From contig NC_073695.1 in NCBI RefSeq assembly GCF_029784165.1, forward strand, positions 245,370,089 to 245,434,088: DNA of 64,000 nt, read 5' to 3'. Shown in pieces: positions 1-11,632 of this stretch (its first letter is position 1; the number at the start of each line of letters is the position of its first letter). This stretch comes from Wyeomyia smithii. Taxonomy: Eukaryota > Arthropoda > Insecta > Diptera > Culicidae. The notes beneath the pieces were generated by a model. The model saw only the letters and a program-made list of their open reading frames with translations, had not been told where the DNA came from and did no database searches. Both the position numbers and the translations under genes were made by a program.

Positions 1-3000
1 GCTACGGTTGGATTGCACATGGAAGGTAATCCTTGATCCTCACGGTCGCGACCATTTGCCTATTCTTATTTCAATTAATAACGGGTCGACTCGCATGCGA
101 CCAATTGACATTCCGTATGACCTCACACGGAATGTCGATTGGAAGTTATACGAGGAAATGATTTCAAAAGCGGTCGAGTCGATTCAACATCATCCACCAC
201 TTGAAGAATACAACCTCCTCGCGGGCTTGATTCTCGACGCCGCGTTGCAAGCCCAAACGAAGAAATATCCCGGCGTAACGATCAAAGAACGGCCTCCCAC
301 TCCGTGGTGGGACCAAGAGTGCTCCGATGTCTACACGCAAAGATCCGACGCGTTTAAGGCCTACCAGAAGGGAGGTATACCTGGCGACTATTTACGGTAT
401 TCGGAGCTTAATACCAAGCTTAAAAGTTTGGCTAAAGCAAAGAAACGCGGATATTGGCGTCGGTTCGTGAACGAGACGTCGAGGGAGACATCGATGAGCA
501 CTCTTTGGAACACAGCCCGAAGAATTCGGAATCGCGTAACGGTCAACGAAAGCGAGGAGTCTTCAAGTCGGTGGATATTTGATTTTGCCAGGAAAGTATG
601 TCCATTGTTCGCGATGCGTCTCCGGGCCACGACGCGATAGAATCACCTTTTACGATGGCAGAATTTTCAGTTGCCCTCCTGTCCTGTAACGAAAACGCGC
701 CTGGGTTAGATAGAATCAAATTCAACTTGTTGAAGAATCTACCCGGCAATGCCAAGAGGCGCTTGTTGAACTTGTTCAATAAGTTCCTGGAGCAAAACAT
801 TGTACCGCAGGATTGGAGGCAAGTGAAGGTGATCGCCATCCAAAAACCAGGGAAACCAGCTTCTGATCACAACTCTTATAGGCCGATTGCAATGCTATCC
901 TGTACCCGGAAATTGATGGAAAAAATGATACTCCGTCGTTTAGACCATTGGGTCGAATCAAATGGTCTACTATCAGATACTCAATTTGGCTTCCGCCGTG
1001 CCAAAGGGACGAATGATTGTCTTGCGTTGCTTTCAACAGATATTCAGCTAGCGTATGCTCGCAAAGAACAAATGGCGTCTGCGTTCTTGGACATTAAGGG
1101 GGCTTTTGATTCCGTTTCTATTGACATTCTTTCGGGTAAACTTCACCGACAAGGATTTTCTCCAATTTTGAACAATTTTTTGCACAATTTGTTGTCCGAA
1201 AAGCACATGCATTCTACGCACGGCGATTTGGCAACTTTTCGCATTAGCTACATGGGTCTTCCCCAGGGCTCATGTTTAATCCCCCTTCTTTACAACTTTT
1301 ATGTAAATGACATCGACGAATGTCTGGCAAATTCATGCACGATAAGACAACTTGCAGACGACAGTGTAATCTCTGTTACAGTAGCCAAAGCTGCCGATTT
1401 GCAAGGACCATTGCAAGATACCTTGGACAATTTGTCTGCTTGGGCTTTACAGCTAGGTATCGAATTCTCTCCGGAGAAGACTGAGATAGTAGTTTTTTCT
1501 AGGAAGCATGAACCTGCTCAGCTTCAAACACAATTAATGGGTAAAACGATTTCTCAGGTTTTGGTACACAAATATCTTGGTGTCTGGTTCGACTCTAAAG
1601 GCACTTGGGGTTGTCACGTTAGGTATCTGATGAAAAAATGTCAACAAAGAGTGAATTTTCTTCGTACAATAACCGGACAATGGTGGGGAGCCCACCCAGG
1701 AGACCTTATAAGGCTTTACCAAACAACGATATTGTCTGTCATTGAGTACGGGTGTTTCTGCTTCCGCTCCGCAGCAAACACACATTTGATCAAACTGGAG
1801 CGAATACAATATCGTTGTTTGCGTATCGCCTTGGGTTGCATGCAGTCGACCCATACGATGAGTTTGGAGGTGTTAGCTGGAGTACTACCATTGAAAAACC
1901 GTTTCTGGAGCCTATCTTCTCGCATTCTTATCAAATGTGAGGTCTTGAACCGTCCTGTGATTGAAAATTTTGAAAGGTTAATCGAACTTAATTCTCAAAC
2001 CCGTTTAATGACATTGTATTTCAATCACATGTCCCAAAATATTAACCCTTCTTCGAATATTCCAAATCGTGCCGACTTATCAAATACTTCTGATTCTACT
2101 GTGTTTTTCGATACATCTATGATAGAAGAAACTCGTGGAATCCCGGATCATTTACGCGTGCAGCAGATCCCTAAAATTTTTTCCAATAAATATCGAAACA
2201 TCAACTGCGACAATATGTTCTACACTGACGGATCACTTCTTGATGGGTCCACTGGCTTCGGTATCTTCAATAACAATTTAACCGTCTCCCATAAGCTCGA
2301 TAATCCTGCTTCTGTTTACGTCGCAGAATTAGCTGCAATTCAGTACACCCTAGGGATTATCGAAAAAATGCCCACGGACCATTATTTCATCTTTACGGAC
2401 AGTCTCAGTTCCATTGAGGCTCTCCGATCGATGAACGATGTTAAGCACTCTCCGTATTTCCTGGGGAAAATACGGGAACATCTGAGTGATTTATCCGAAA
2501 AATCTACTCAGATTACCTTAGCGTGGGTCCCTTCTCACTGCTCGATACCGGGTAATGAGAAAGCGGACTTTTTGGCTAAGGTGGGCGCAACAAACGGTGA
2601 TATTTATGAAAGACCAATTGCCTTTAATGAATTTTTCGCATTTGTACGTCAGAATACGATCATCAGTTGGCAAAATTCTTGGACCAAGGGGGAACTGGGA
2701 AGGTGGTTACATTCCATAATCCCCAAGGTATCGACGAACCCGTGGTTCAAGGGGTTGGATGTAGGTCGGGATTTCATTTGCGTGATGTCCCGGCTTATGT
2801 CCAATCACTATAGATTTGACGCGTCGTGTTGGGCTCGGGGAGAGTGGTATCTGTGCCTGTGGTGAAGGTTATCACGACATACAGCACGTTGTTTGGTCAT
2901 GCCCTGTACACCGTGACGCCAGGTCTAGATTAATAGCTTCCCTGCAGGCCGAAGGTAGGCAGCCGGCTGTTCCTGTTCGTGATGTCTTGGCGAGCCGTGA

Positions 3001-3445
3001 CCTATCCTACATGTCCCTTATATACGTTTTCCTGAAATCCATCCACGCCCCAGTTGAGTCCTATCCCCTTCCGCCTACATCCAACCAAACGACAAGAACA
3101 CGTTAAGACCCCGGATCCGGAAACAGCAATCAGACCCGCACGATACTCTCAAGGCCCGATGGAAACAACCCAATATGCCAGTCCGTAATATCTTGGCCCA
3201 GCAGCGGAACAAATTTAATATGCTGCTTACCTATGGCAATGAAAACCATCAAACAGCAAACCTGTGCTTTTAATGCAAAATATTCTAGCTTTAAGTTAGA
3301 TTTAGTTTCAGCTCGTAGTCGGCAGCGAGGATAAAAAATTTGCTTTTAGTTATTAAGATACTTTAGAAAGTAAGCTACCAGATATAATTGGCGCCGTTAA
3401 ACATTGAATTGTATTTGTGCCGTGTCAAATAAACTATAGATGAAG
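1..3445 (+). mobile_element. Non-LTR retrotransposon, I superfamily (I/Loner/LOA-like), 5' end outside window
   Basis: The stretch reads as one retrotransposon: endonuclease C-terminus, reverse transcriptase, RNase H and a C-terminal zinc knuckle, then about 340 bases of non-coding 3' tail ending in an A-rich AATAAA-containing stretch near 3430-3450. RNase H together with an APE-type endonuclease is typical of the I superfamily (known family property). The 5' part lies outside the window. No 3' target duplication can be tested without the 5' end. The exact clade among I, Loner and LOA is inferred, not proven. Confidence 0.85.
8..3106 (+). pseudogene. Retrotransposon ORF2 polyprotein (EN-RT-RNase H-zinc knuckle), frameshifted
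   Basis: Three reading frames together encode one ORF2. Bases 8-600 give the endonuclease C-terminal part (DPHGRDHLPI then a linker with PPTPWWDQEC). Bases 598-2865 give reverse transcriptase with FLDIKGAFDS, GLPQGSCLIP and the active-site box QLADDS, then RNase H with FYTDGS, VYVAELAAI, FTDSLSS and WVPSHCSIPGNEKADFLA. Bases 2816-3106 give the tail with a CACGEGYHDIQHVVWSCP knuckle. A frameshift near 600 and another near 2830-2865 break the frame, so this copy cannot make a full protein. The RT and RNase H catalytic motifs are otherwise intact over 755 codons, so the copy is fairly young. It needed its own endonuclease and RT for target-primed insertion. Confidence 0.88.
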
Positions 3446-3555
3446 AAAAAAGAAATATATTCGGAAAAAAAAACAAAAGCAAAAATGTTGGAAACTTGAC
3501 GAAAAGTTCTGATACTAAATTTATTATTTTGGTTGAGAATATTTGAAGCAATGTT

Positions 3556-3640
3556 CTAAGGGGCCATCCACATACCACATGGACAGATTTTTAACGATTT
3601 TGAAACCACCCCCCCCCCCCTCCCCTTCGTAAACAACTGC
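3556..3640. repeat. Short interspersed sequence with poly-C run
   Basis: GGGGCCATCCACATACCACA, then a run of cytosines near 3608-3621, abuts the broken end of the neighbouring RTE element. The junction at about 3640 truncates the RTE reverse transcriptase just after its EHGFPTKQL motif. A similar C-rich stretch lies at 62,780-62,860. It looks like a dispersed non-coding repeat; its class is not known to me. Confidence 0.4.
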
Positions 3641-5866
3641 TTTGTTGGGAAGCCATGTTCGAGCATAATCTGCCATAACTTATTTCTCTTAACTGAATAG
3701 TACGCTGCCCTGAAGTCTATGAACAGATGGTGCGTTTGCCAGTTGAATTCTCGAAATTCATCGAGGATTTGTCGCAAGGTAAACATTTGGTCTGTCGTGG
3801 AGCGTCCCCCTCGAAAACCGTATTGGTCCTCGCCAACAAAGGTCTCCTGCAACGGCCTCAGTCTGTGGAATAGGATGCGGAAGAAAATTTTGTACACGAT
3901 ATTGAGAAGAGTTATGCCCCGATAATTGCTACAGTCCGAGGGCAATTCTCCATCAGACCACACTCTCAGCATGATCCGATGACACGATACAGCTGTTCGC
4001 TCCCGACTTTGAAGAGTTCGGCTGGAATGCCGTCCTTCCCGGCTGCCTTTCTCAGCTCTTTCACTGCTTTCTTCATGGATGGTGGATCCACAGCTTGACC
4101 ATCATTCTCAATAGTCATCCTGCTCCTTTCGACTCCACTGTTTTCCTCACCGTTCAACAGCACACTGAAGTGTTTCTTCCGACGCCTGGCCACCTCTGTT
4201 TTATCGGTTATCAGGTTCCCCTCCCTATCGTTGCACATGACAGGGGTTGACACGTTTTGATTCCTGATTCCGTTGACCTTCTTGTAGAAGCTCCTCGCAT
4301 CGTGCCTGGAGAAGCAACTTTCCGCCTCCGTCGTTTCTTCCGGCGATGGAGTCTCTTTTCAGCGGCTCTAGCATCTCGATATCTACCCACGCTCTGATGA
4401 GTCACAGCCGTGGCCAACATGTGACCCCTGGCGCGGTTCTTCTCCTCCGTCACTCGCTGGCACTCAGCGTCAAACCACTCATTGGACGCAGCTGCCGCAG
4501 TTGCACCCAACACTTCTCGCGCTGTAGTGCTGATCGAACTGTGGATGTGCCTCCACTGTTCATTCAGGTTCCCTTCAACTCTTTCCTCAATCCGTTCATC
4601 AACCTTCTGCGACTACTCTGCAGCCGCTCCTTCAGTTGATAGCCGCTGGATGTTCAACTGCATCCTCCTCGTTGCCTTGGATTTCAGCACGTTGGACAGC
4701 CGGGCGCGGATTTTTACTACTACGAGATAGTGATCCGAGTCAACGTTCGGTCCTCTGAACGACCTCACGTCTGTAACGTCTGAAAACTGCCTTCCATCAA
4801 TCAGAACGTGGTCAATTTGAGAGCAAAGCTCTCCATTTGGGTGCATCCAGGTGTGCTTACGTGTGTTCCGGCGTGCAAAATAAGTGCTACAGATAGCCAT
4901 CCCCCTAGCTGCAGCGAAATTAACAAGCCTCAGGCCATTGTCGTTCGTAGTAGAGTGAAAGCTTTTTTTTTTTTTTTGAAGTCTCCCTGCCCGACCTGTG
5001 CATTTGCATCTCCGATGACAATCTTTATATCGTGTCCTGGGCAATCATTGTATGTCTTTTCCAGGAGCTCATAGTACTCCTCCTTTTCGTCATCGAGTTT
5101 CTCGTTGGTCGGTGCGTACACATTTATTAGGCTGTAGTTGAAGAATTTGCCCTTAATTCTCAACACGCATATACGGTCACTGATCGGCCTCCATCCAATG
5201 ACAAGCTTCATCTGTTTTCCAATTAGAACGAAGCCGACTCCTCTTTCTGCTTTCACGCCGCCGCTATAGTAGATGTGGTACTTATATGAAGTGTCCGCAA
5301 TAGGATCTGCTACCCGGAATTCGCGTTCTCCCGATTTCGGCCACCGCACCTCTTGGATAACTGCAACCTCCACATTCACCTTCCGCAGCTCTCTAGCCAG
5401 GATACTTGCCCGGCGCGCGCAAGTAGAGTCCTTACATTCCAAGTACCGAGTTTCCAATAATCGTTGTCCTTTTTCGTTCGCCTAGGTCCATGCCGACTAT
5501 TCCGTTCCGTATTTATATCTGGATTGTTCGTAGTATTTAATATTCGGTATGCTGCCTTACTAGGGCTGCGATACCTAGTCTCGTAACGGGGCTGCCTTTT
5601 TTTATATGACTGGCGATTCAGCCGCCCGCTCCGGATTAGACGCTGTTGTACGCCGCCCCTAACATGGGGAAACAGCCGCGTAGGTTCCCCCTTCCCAGTC
5701 AGCATTCGACCAAAATTTCCACCGGGGGTTGGTTACCCGATCTCCGCTAAGGTTACTCGTATCCCGGTCGGCACCACGTGGAGGTTGGGCTAGGAGTTGC
5801 TGGACAGAGGTGAATGACCACAATAGGGTCTCAAGTGACACGTGTCCAACCATTCGCCAACTATCA
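3641..5866 (-). pseudogene. RTE-clade (JAM1-like) retrotransposon relic, 3'-truncated
   Basis: Read on the minus strand from 5705 the pieces line up as an RTE ORF. The endonuclease start WKLGTWNVRTL is followed by AVIQEVRW, KYHIYYSGG, NVYAPTNEK, VIGDANAQVG and SQIDHVLIDGRQFSDV. The linker region follows (NEWFDAECQRVTEEKNRARG), then the N-terminal half of the RT (NYRGITLLN, EDQYGFRGGRSTTDQMF, FIDFRAAYYSVKR). Family knowledge: RTE elements have APE endonuclease plus RT and no RNase H. Here RT stops at FPTKQL near 3641, before the YADD box. At least four frameshifts split the frame, one at an expanded A-run (T16 on the plus strand at 4963-4978). Non-functional. Confidence 0.85.
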
Positions 5867-8339
5867 AACTAAATAATAATATTATATTCACACATAGCTA
5901 GCAACGCAAAGTACTTCGAGCTAAAATTTTATTTGAGTTGAGTAAGATATTCAATAACACTAACATGACATCGTTGCTCTATGGTAATTTGCGTCTGTCA
6001 TTTATCTTCATTAATAAGCTTCCGCTTTTTGCTTTTTTTTACATAAAAACGTATTCGTATAGTTTACCAACTATAGTCACCAGGTTAAAAGTCCGAAGCG
6101 TTAGTTTCGGTAAATACAACCGAAGTTTCAGTTTTGTAAATAATCTGAACAAATAGAGAACGGATATATTATATCAAATACCGGTGCTGTAGTAATGCAA
6201 TCGTTCTTATCCAAACCTAGTTTTGTGTTTTCACTAATCGCATGCGGTGTCGCATGACGGCCCGAAAAAATTCGTACTTTTCATGTTTTGCATCAATGTT
6301 AGGGTGAAACGGGATTGTGGTCTTTTCCTATACAATTTTGAGGTTAGAGTTCTTTTTACTTTTGTAGTTTGAGCGTAAAAAAATCGGCTTCCACTAAATA
6401 AACAGCAATCAAATTGCTACTTCAGGCATGCAACAGTTGTAAAAACAATTAATAAAAGTTTCATGTAAGTAATCTTCATAAATCAAGAGAAAATTAGATT
6501 GCAAAATTCGAGTTGATCGCGACCACGTCCCGATTCACCTTAATACGTTACCATGGTTTTGTTTACATATGGCCAATATCAGGATTATGAATTATGAAAT
6601 TGCTTTGGTATGTGGCCAAGAATGGATCATTGATCGTTTTTGGAAGCTTTTGTTATTTTTTTAAATTGCAAAGAATAATCACACCATAATGCCTATTTTC
6701 ACATTCATTTGCTGTAGTAAGTTGTGCCTGATGCTGGTAACAAAATTGGTTATAGAAATGGACAAACTTAAACAAGAATATGCTCTATCAAAAATAGCTT
6801 GCAAATAATCTAAACGTTAGACTGAGAGAGTATAATTAGTTCCTTTATTAAAAGTGAAATACGCATATTTGTTTGCTACAGTGAGTAATATATTTGTCGA
6901 ATAATATCAGCAATTTCAATAAGAGACTTCGAAATAGGAGTAATTTAAGATACTTCTTCACAATTACAAATTTATTCTATCATGGCCAAAACCGGTGCTT
7001 CTACCCTACTCTTAACTGTATCATGGTGTTCCCACGGACTGTTATTATAAAAAAAAAAATGCACCAAAGAACCTAAGTACACCATTCGATTCGTTATGAC
7101 GTCCAGAAACTCTGGTCAAAATTTCAAAATCATCGTAAAGTACATTTTTGAATAATGCCCTTTTGAAGGTCGTAAAGTACAAAAAAGTGATATAAAAACG
7201 ACGAATTAGTTATTGCAAAGCACGGTTTTCAGCCACGATTTTATGTTATAACTTCCAAAAGAGTTTCTACAGATTTCAAGGGTTATATTTCAAGACATTT
7301 ACAGTTGGTGGAAAGATTTATTTGAAAATCCCACAGTGCACAGTGGTCTAAACTCGGAAATCGTGATCGTTTTAGATTTGACTGTGAAAAATTGATTTTA
7401 TGTACTCAATGTCTTCAGCAAAATTGTTTCATAAAACAAGGCCTTACTTTTGGCGTTTTGGGTTTCTTGAACAAACTTTCTAACAGTTAGATAAAAATAA
7501 CATTTTTTCTAACTTTCAATAAACCAGATTGCTTTCTTTAGCAAAGTTGTGAAAAAGATTGAAAGAAAAACAATTGCTGAATACTGCGATGTCCTGACTG
7601 TACGTTGGACACGACAATTTGGAGTTTTTTTTGTGGAACACCCCTCCTTGAAATCAGTTTTTTGTCTATAACTTTCTCTGTGATTGTCAAAACAATAAAT
7701 TTTACAAAGTCTTGAGGGAAGCTTAGTTGAATGAATAAAATCTTAGAACATGTTGCATTGTTTCATACGTTTGTACATTCCCTATTGGCCTAGGGGGGGC
7801 TGATTTTAAATGCAAAAACGGTATAGCAAGTTTTTTTTTTCCTTTTTGGTATTTCACGTGGGATCCAATCTCGACACTGCAGCAGTAGCTGGAGAAAGTC
7901 GACAGAAAATTACCGTATATCTGCTCTACTCTTTTTTATTCCTGGGAAATATATGATTTGTGGCGATTCGGGAACGATTCGGGAAAATGTCCGCTTTTGG
8001 ATTTTGACAGCTGTTATTGATAAAATCAAAACGCGCGTCAATAAAGGCAGAGGAAGAGATAGAAAGGTAGGGCAAAAAAGAGTAAATGCGTATTCAATGA
8101 CGTCATTATTTTTATTTAATTGTTACTTTGTTGAAATAGATTCACAACTATTCCGGTGTGGTCGACGAAAGAAATTATTATTATTTAGAAATTCCCAGTT
8201 CTCTTGTGCCAACTGTACGATTTTGAGAAGCAAAATTAGAAATGGTATGATCAACTCTAGGAAGGGCTAAAGAAATCATAGAGGGGCTTTAGCCCCCCCT
8301 AGCACCTCCACCCACCCTTATAACACCAATGACATTCCC
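5867..8339. other. AT-rich intergenic stretch without a recognised gene
   Basis: Only short chance ORFs are present. The one structure I can support is the inverted-repeat element at 6302-6539. C/G runs near 7790 and 8290 resemble those seen beside other repeats here. Confidence 0.5.
6302..6539. mobile_element. MITE with TTA target duplication (PIF/Harbinger-like)
   Basis: The left end GGGTGAAACGGGATTGTGGT and the inverted right end (reverse complement AGGTGAATCGGGACGTGGTC) match over about 20 bases. TTA lies directly outside both ends (6299-6301 and 6540-6542). A 238-bp non-coding element with TWA duplication fits PIF/Harbinger MITEs; the superfamily assignment is inferred from the duplication only. 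Confidence 0.65.
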
Positions 8340-9302
8340 AAGACCTAGCTCCACTTGGTCTAGTTAATCGCCCAACTCGTTGCGCGCCTTTACCTCTTGT
8401 ACCAGCCGTATTCGAGACGAATCGAGACAATTTTTGCAGGATTGTTGTCTGGCATTCTTACAACATGTCCAGCCAATTTTACTCTTCCCGCTTAAGCGAC
8501 TATCTGGATGCAGCTCGTGGTTCATTCTTCGCCTCCATACGTCATCCTCACATACACCGCCGAAGATGGTCTTAAGCACACGTCTTCGAAAACGGCTAGT
8601 GCTTGCAAGTCATCCTTGAGCATTGTCCAGGTCGCATGCCTGTAGAGGACTACCAGTCTTATGAGCATCTCGTCGAAGTCCCTTTGCACAGCACTATACT
8701 GTATTGTACACAGCGCTGTAGTTTCGCAGGGAAGCTATTTTCTTCTATAACTTTCCATAGCCTTACACAGTCGATTGTGTCGTAAGCGGCCTTAAAATCG
8801 GTGTGTGGGGACTTGGTATTCGCGACACTATTGGAAGATCTGTGCAGTGTAAAGATTTGGTCCGTTATCGATCGCCCATCAACAAAACCGGCTTGATAAC
8901 TTCCCACAAACCTTCGCGCTGGCGGCGAAATACGGCGAAAGATGATCTAAGCTGCGTTGAGAATTGTGATCGCTCGGTAGTTCTTACATTCCAACTTGTC
9001 GCCCTTCTTGTAACTATATACTGACGAAGTCGATCCTTCTACCGTCTTAGTTCTCTGCCTCTGCGCCACTTAGTTGTTCATTGTAGTGCTGCTTCCATCT
9101 GTCGATCACCTCACGTTAATCCGTCAAGATTCCTCCATCTTTATCTCGACAGATTTTATCTCGCTGCACAAAGCCTACACGGGATGTGTTTGGTTCGGAA
9201 CGACACAGCTGCTCCATTTCCTCACACTTCAGCTCTTTCAGGCGGCGCTTTTTGTCCCGGAAAATATGGCTACTGTCTTCGTTTCTGTTTGTATCGGCTC
9301 AC
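8340..9302 (-). pseudogene. Second RTE-clade retrotransposon, RT and 3' half
   Basis: Minus-strand reading gives RT pieces (QAGFVDGRSITDQIFTLH, TDFKAAYDTIDCVRLWK) and the C-terminal region (LKTIFGGV, WRRRMNHEL) in several frames, as in RTE proteins. The 5' half continues beyond an insertion, at 10,471-11,230. Across the removed insertion the minus-strand frame reads TRHNVSRYKQKRRQ without interruption, showing that the two halves belonged to one element. Many frameshifts and stops make it inert. Confidence 0.75.
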
Positions 9303-10456
9303 CTTTTAGACATAGAAAAAGCATTCGACAGTGTTTGGCATAAAGGTTTGATTGCGAAATTGCAAACTTTTAATTTTCCAATGATTCTAATCTAAATTTT
9401 AAAAAATTATCTTACTGATCGAACTCTGCAGGTTGTCTATCAGAATTCAAAATCTGATAGATTTCCTGTCAGAGCAGGTGTATCTCAAGGTTCAGTCTTG
9501 GGTCCAGTCCTGTACAACATATTCACATCAGATCTTCCTGATTTGCCTCCAGGATGCACAAAGTCATTGTTCTGCGATGACACAAGCATTTCCGTAAAAG
9601 GAAAAAGTCTTCGTGTCATATGCAGTCGATTGCAGAAAAGTTTAGATTTTTTTTTTCTACTTGCAAAAGTGGAAAATCTCTCCAAATGCTTCTAAAACTC
9701 AAATGATAATTTTTCCGCACAAGCCTAGGGCTTCTTTCCTCAAGCCAAACAATAATCACGTTGTCAAGATGAATGGGGTTATTTTAAGTTGGTCTGACAA
9801 GGTTAAGTACTTGGGACTAATTTATGCTAAAAAACTTATTTTCAAAGAGCACATTGAGATTATACAAGCCAAGTGCATCAAATATACGAGATGTCTATAT
9901 CCTCTCATTAACAGGAATTCTAAACTTTGCTTAAAGAACAAACTTTTGATTTATAAACAAATATTTAGACCAGCAATGCTTTATGCTATACCGATCTGGT
10001 CAAGTTGCTGTTCAACAAGGAAGAAAACGCTCCAAAGGATTCAGAATAAAATTCTGAAAATGGTTTTGAAGCGTCCTCCTTGGTTTGGTACACTCGAATT
10101 ACATAGACTTACTGGTGTTGAACCATTAGAAGCTATGTCAAATAAAATTATTAACAATTTTCGACAAAAATCGTTGCAATCCTCAATTGCTACGATAAGC
10201 TCTCTTTATAGCCAATAAGTTAGCAATTAAGTTAGTTATAAGTTTACTTCCCCTATTCTGACAAGTAGGTTTAAATCCCTACAAACGATAAGTCCTAATT
10301 GCGAAAGCAAACAAATCCTAACAATTAAAATTAAAAATTTTTAACAGTGTTGAGAAGTCACCATTTGTGATTGGACACACATACTCATTACTTACTAATA
10401 TTTATCATAAATACTTAAGCTACTAACAAATCCCCCCCTTAATAAAAAAAATTATA
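9303..10456 (+). mobile_element. 5'-truncated Jockey-clade (Juan-like) retrotransposon
   Basis: The insertion starts inside RT at LDIEKAFDSVWHKGL. It continues through RAGVSQGSVLGPVLYNIF and the active-site box, here FCDD rather than the usual FADD, then the thumb and C-terminus ending ATISSLYSQ at 10,218. It has about 235 bases of 3' tail ending AATAAAAAAA at 10,441-10,450. A frame break lies at the T-run near 9650. It is flanked by a 14-base duplication, TTGTATCGGCTCAC at 9289-9302 and TTGTACCGGCTCAC at 10,457-10,470 (one mismatch). 5' truncation and a long target duplication are expected of target-primed reverse transcription. It is younger than the RTE element it interrupts. Confidence 0.88.
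9661..10218 (+). pseudogene. Jockey RT thumb and C-terminal domain, intact 3' part of ORF2
   Basis: This 185-codon open stretch holds KVKYLGLIYAKKLIFKEH, LLIYKQIFRPAMLYAIPIW, KTLQRIQNKILKMVLKRPPW and the end ATISSLYSQ, the normal C-terminal half of Jockey-clade RT proteins. It is continuous to a stop, but has no promoter or start of its own and depends on the truncated upstream RT. Juan is a known abundant mosquito Jockey family; the resemblance is from memory of its motifs, not an alignment. Confidence 0.75.
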
Positions 10457-10470
10457 TTGTACCGGCTCAC

Positions 10471-11230
10471 GTTATGACGGGTCCTTTGCTGCACTGCAGC
10501 ATCAGTACCCGCGGATTCTCCTTGTCTAGAATCGTTTCACATTCCTCGTTGAACCAGCCGTTACGACGATTCCTCTCGACGAATCCAACAGCTTCCTCCG
10601 CTCTGCGGTAAATGGCTGCTTTCACAGTACTCCAGCAGTCCTTCAGAGGGGCTTTGGTAAGCTCTCTTCACCCGGCAACGCTGCCTCAGCGCGTATTCAG
10701 TAGCGACTTCGGGAAATTCGAGTCGCTTCAGATCATACTGTGGCGTGCGACGGTACGATAATATCCGAGACGTGCCTTCCGTCAATCAAAACGTAATCGA
10801 TTTGTATTTCAGTCTGTTGCGTTGATCTCCAGGTGTACCGATATGGGAGGCTATACTAGAAGTAGATACTACGTATGACCATGAAGGCGGCGAAGTCCGT
10901 TTTGGTACGTGAGCTGGTGTACGCTGAAGTTTACAAAAACCGGTCTGAATTCCTCCTCCTGACCAACCTGAGCGATGAGATCTCCGAAAACGATTTTGAC
11001 CTTATACTAGCGTCATTATCTTCGTTGCTTTCTAAGTGAGGACTGTGCTCGTTAATGATGCTAACGTTGAGGAAACGGTCTCTGATCCTCAACTTGCACA
11101 TTCTGTTGTCGATTGCCCACCACCTAATCACGCGTTTTTGCACTTTACCCATCACAATGAAAGCTGTGCCTAGGTAGATAGTTAGAGACAGTGGTAAATC
11201 GCGATTTCGCGAGAACCGCACATTCCGCAT
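10471..11230 (-). pseudogene. Second RTE-clade retrotransposon, endonuclease 5' half
   Basis: Minus-strand frames show an endonuclease middle part (LGTAFIVMGKVQKRVIRWWA, IDNRMCKLRIRDRFLNVSI, INEHSPH) followed by linker pieces (YDLKRLEFPEVATEYALR). This is the upstream part of the element whose 3' half is at 8340-9302. Frameshifts are frequent and the catalytic N-terminus (NVRTL) is not seen. Confidence 0.65.
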
Positions 11231-11299
11231 TGGACGCGAAATTCATAAAAACCTGCAAAATGCCGCGAAATTCAATTCATGCTTCACCTCCAGTCAGTT

Positions 11300-11632
11300 T
11301 TGATAAAAGTAGGACTTACATTTTGTCAAGAGGAAGAAGTCTTATCGAAACCTCGTTCCTTCAGCCAAAACCGCGCCATAATTACAATTTTCTGAAGAGA
11401 ACTATTATACATTACTCAGACCAGTTTTATTATAGGGACCTACTTTTTGTTAGGATGAAAGTCAGCAGGGGTACTTTAGAATTCAGATTTGAGTAAGGGT
11501 ATGTAGTGGGGAGCCTAAGAATAAACCCATGTTGAAGTCCTTTGACAACCAAATGGCTTGATTCTACTAAGATTTGAACCCACGATCACTCGCTTATCAC
11601 AGCGAACTCTGTAACTTTGCGGCTACGAAGTT
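11300..11632 (-). mobile_element. tRNA-derived SINE family 1, tail-truncated copy
   Basis: On the minus strand the head near 11,632 carries tRNA-like promoter boxes: GTAGCCGCAAAGTTACAGAG (box A region) and GGGTTCAAATC (box B). The body matches the SINE copies at 38,279-38,650, 39,609-40,102 and 52,279-52,767. The A-rich tail is missing. Confidence 0.65.
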
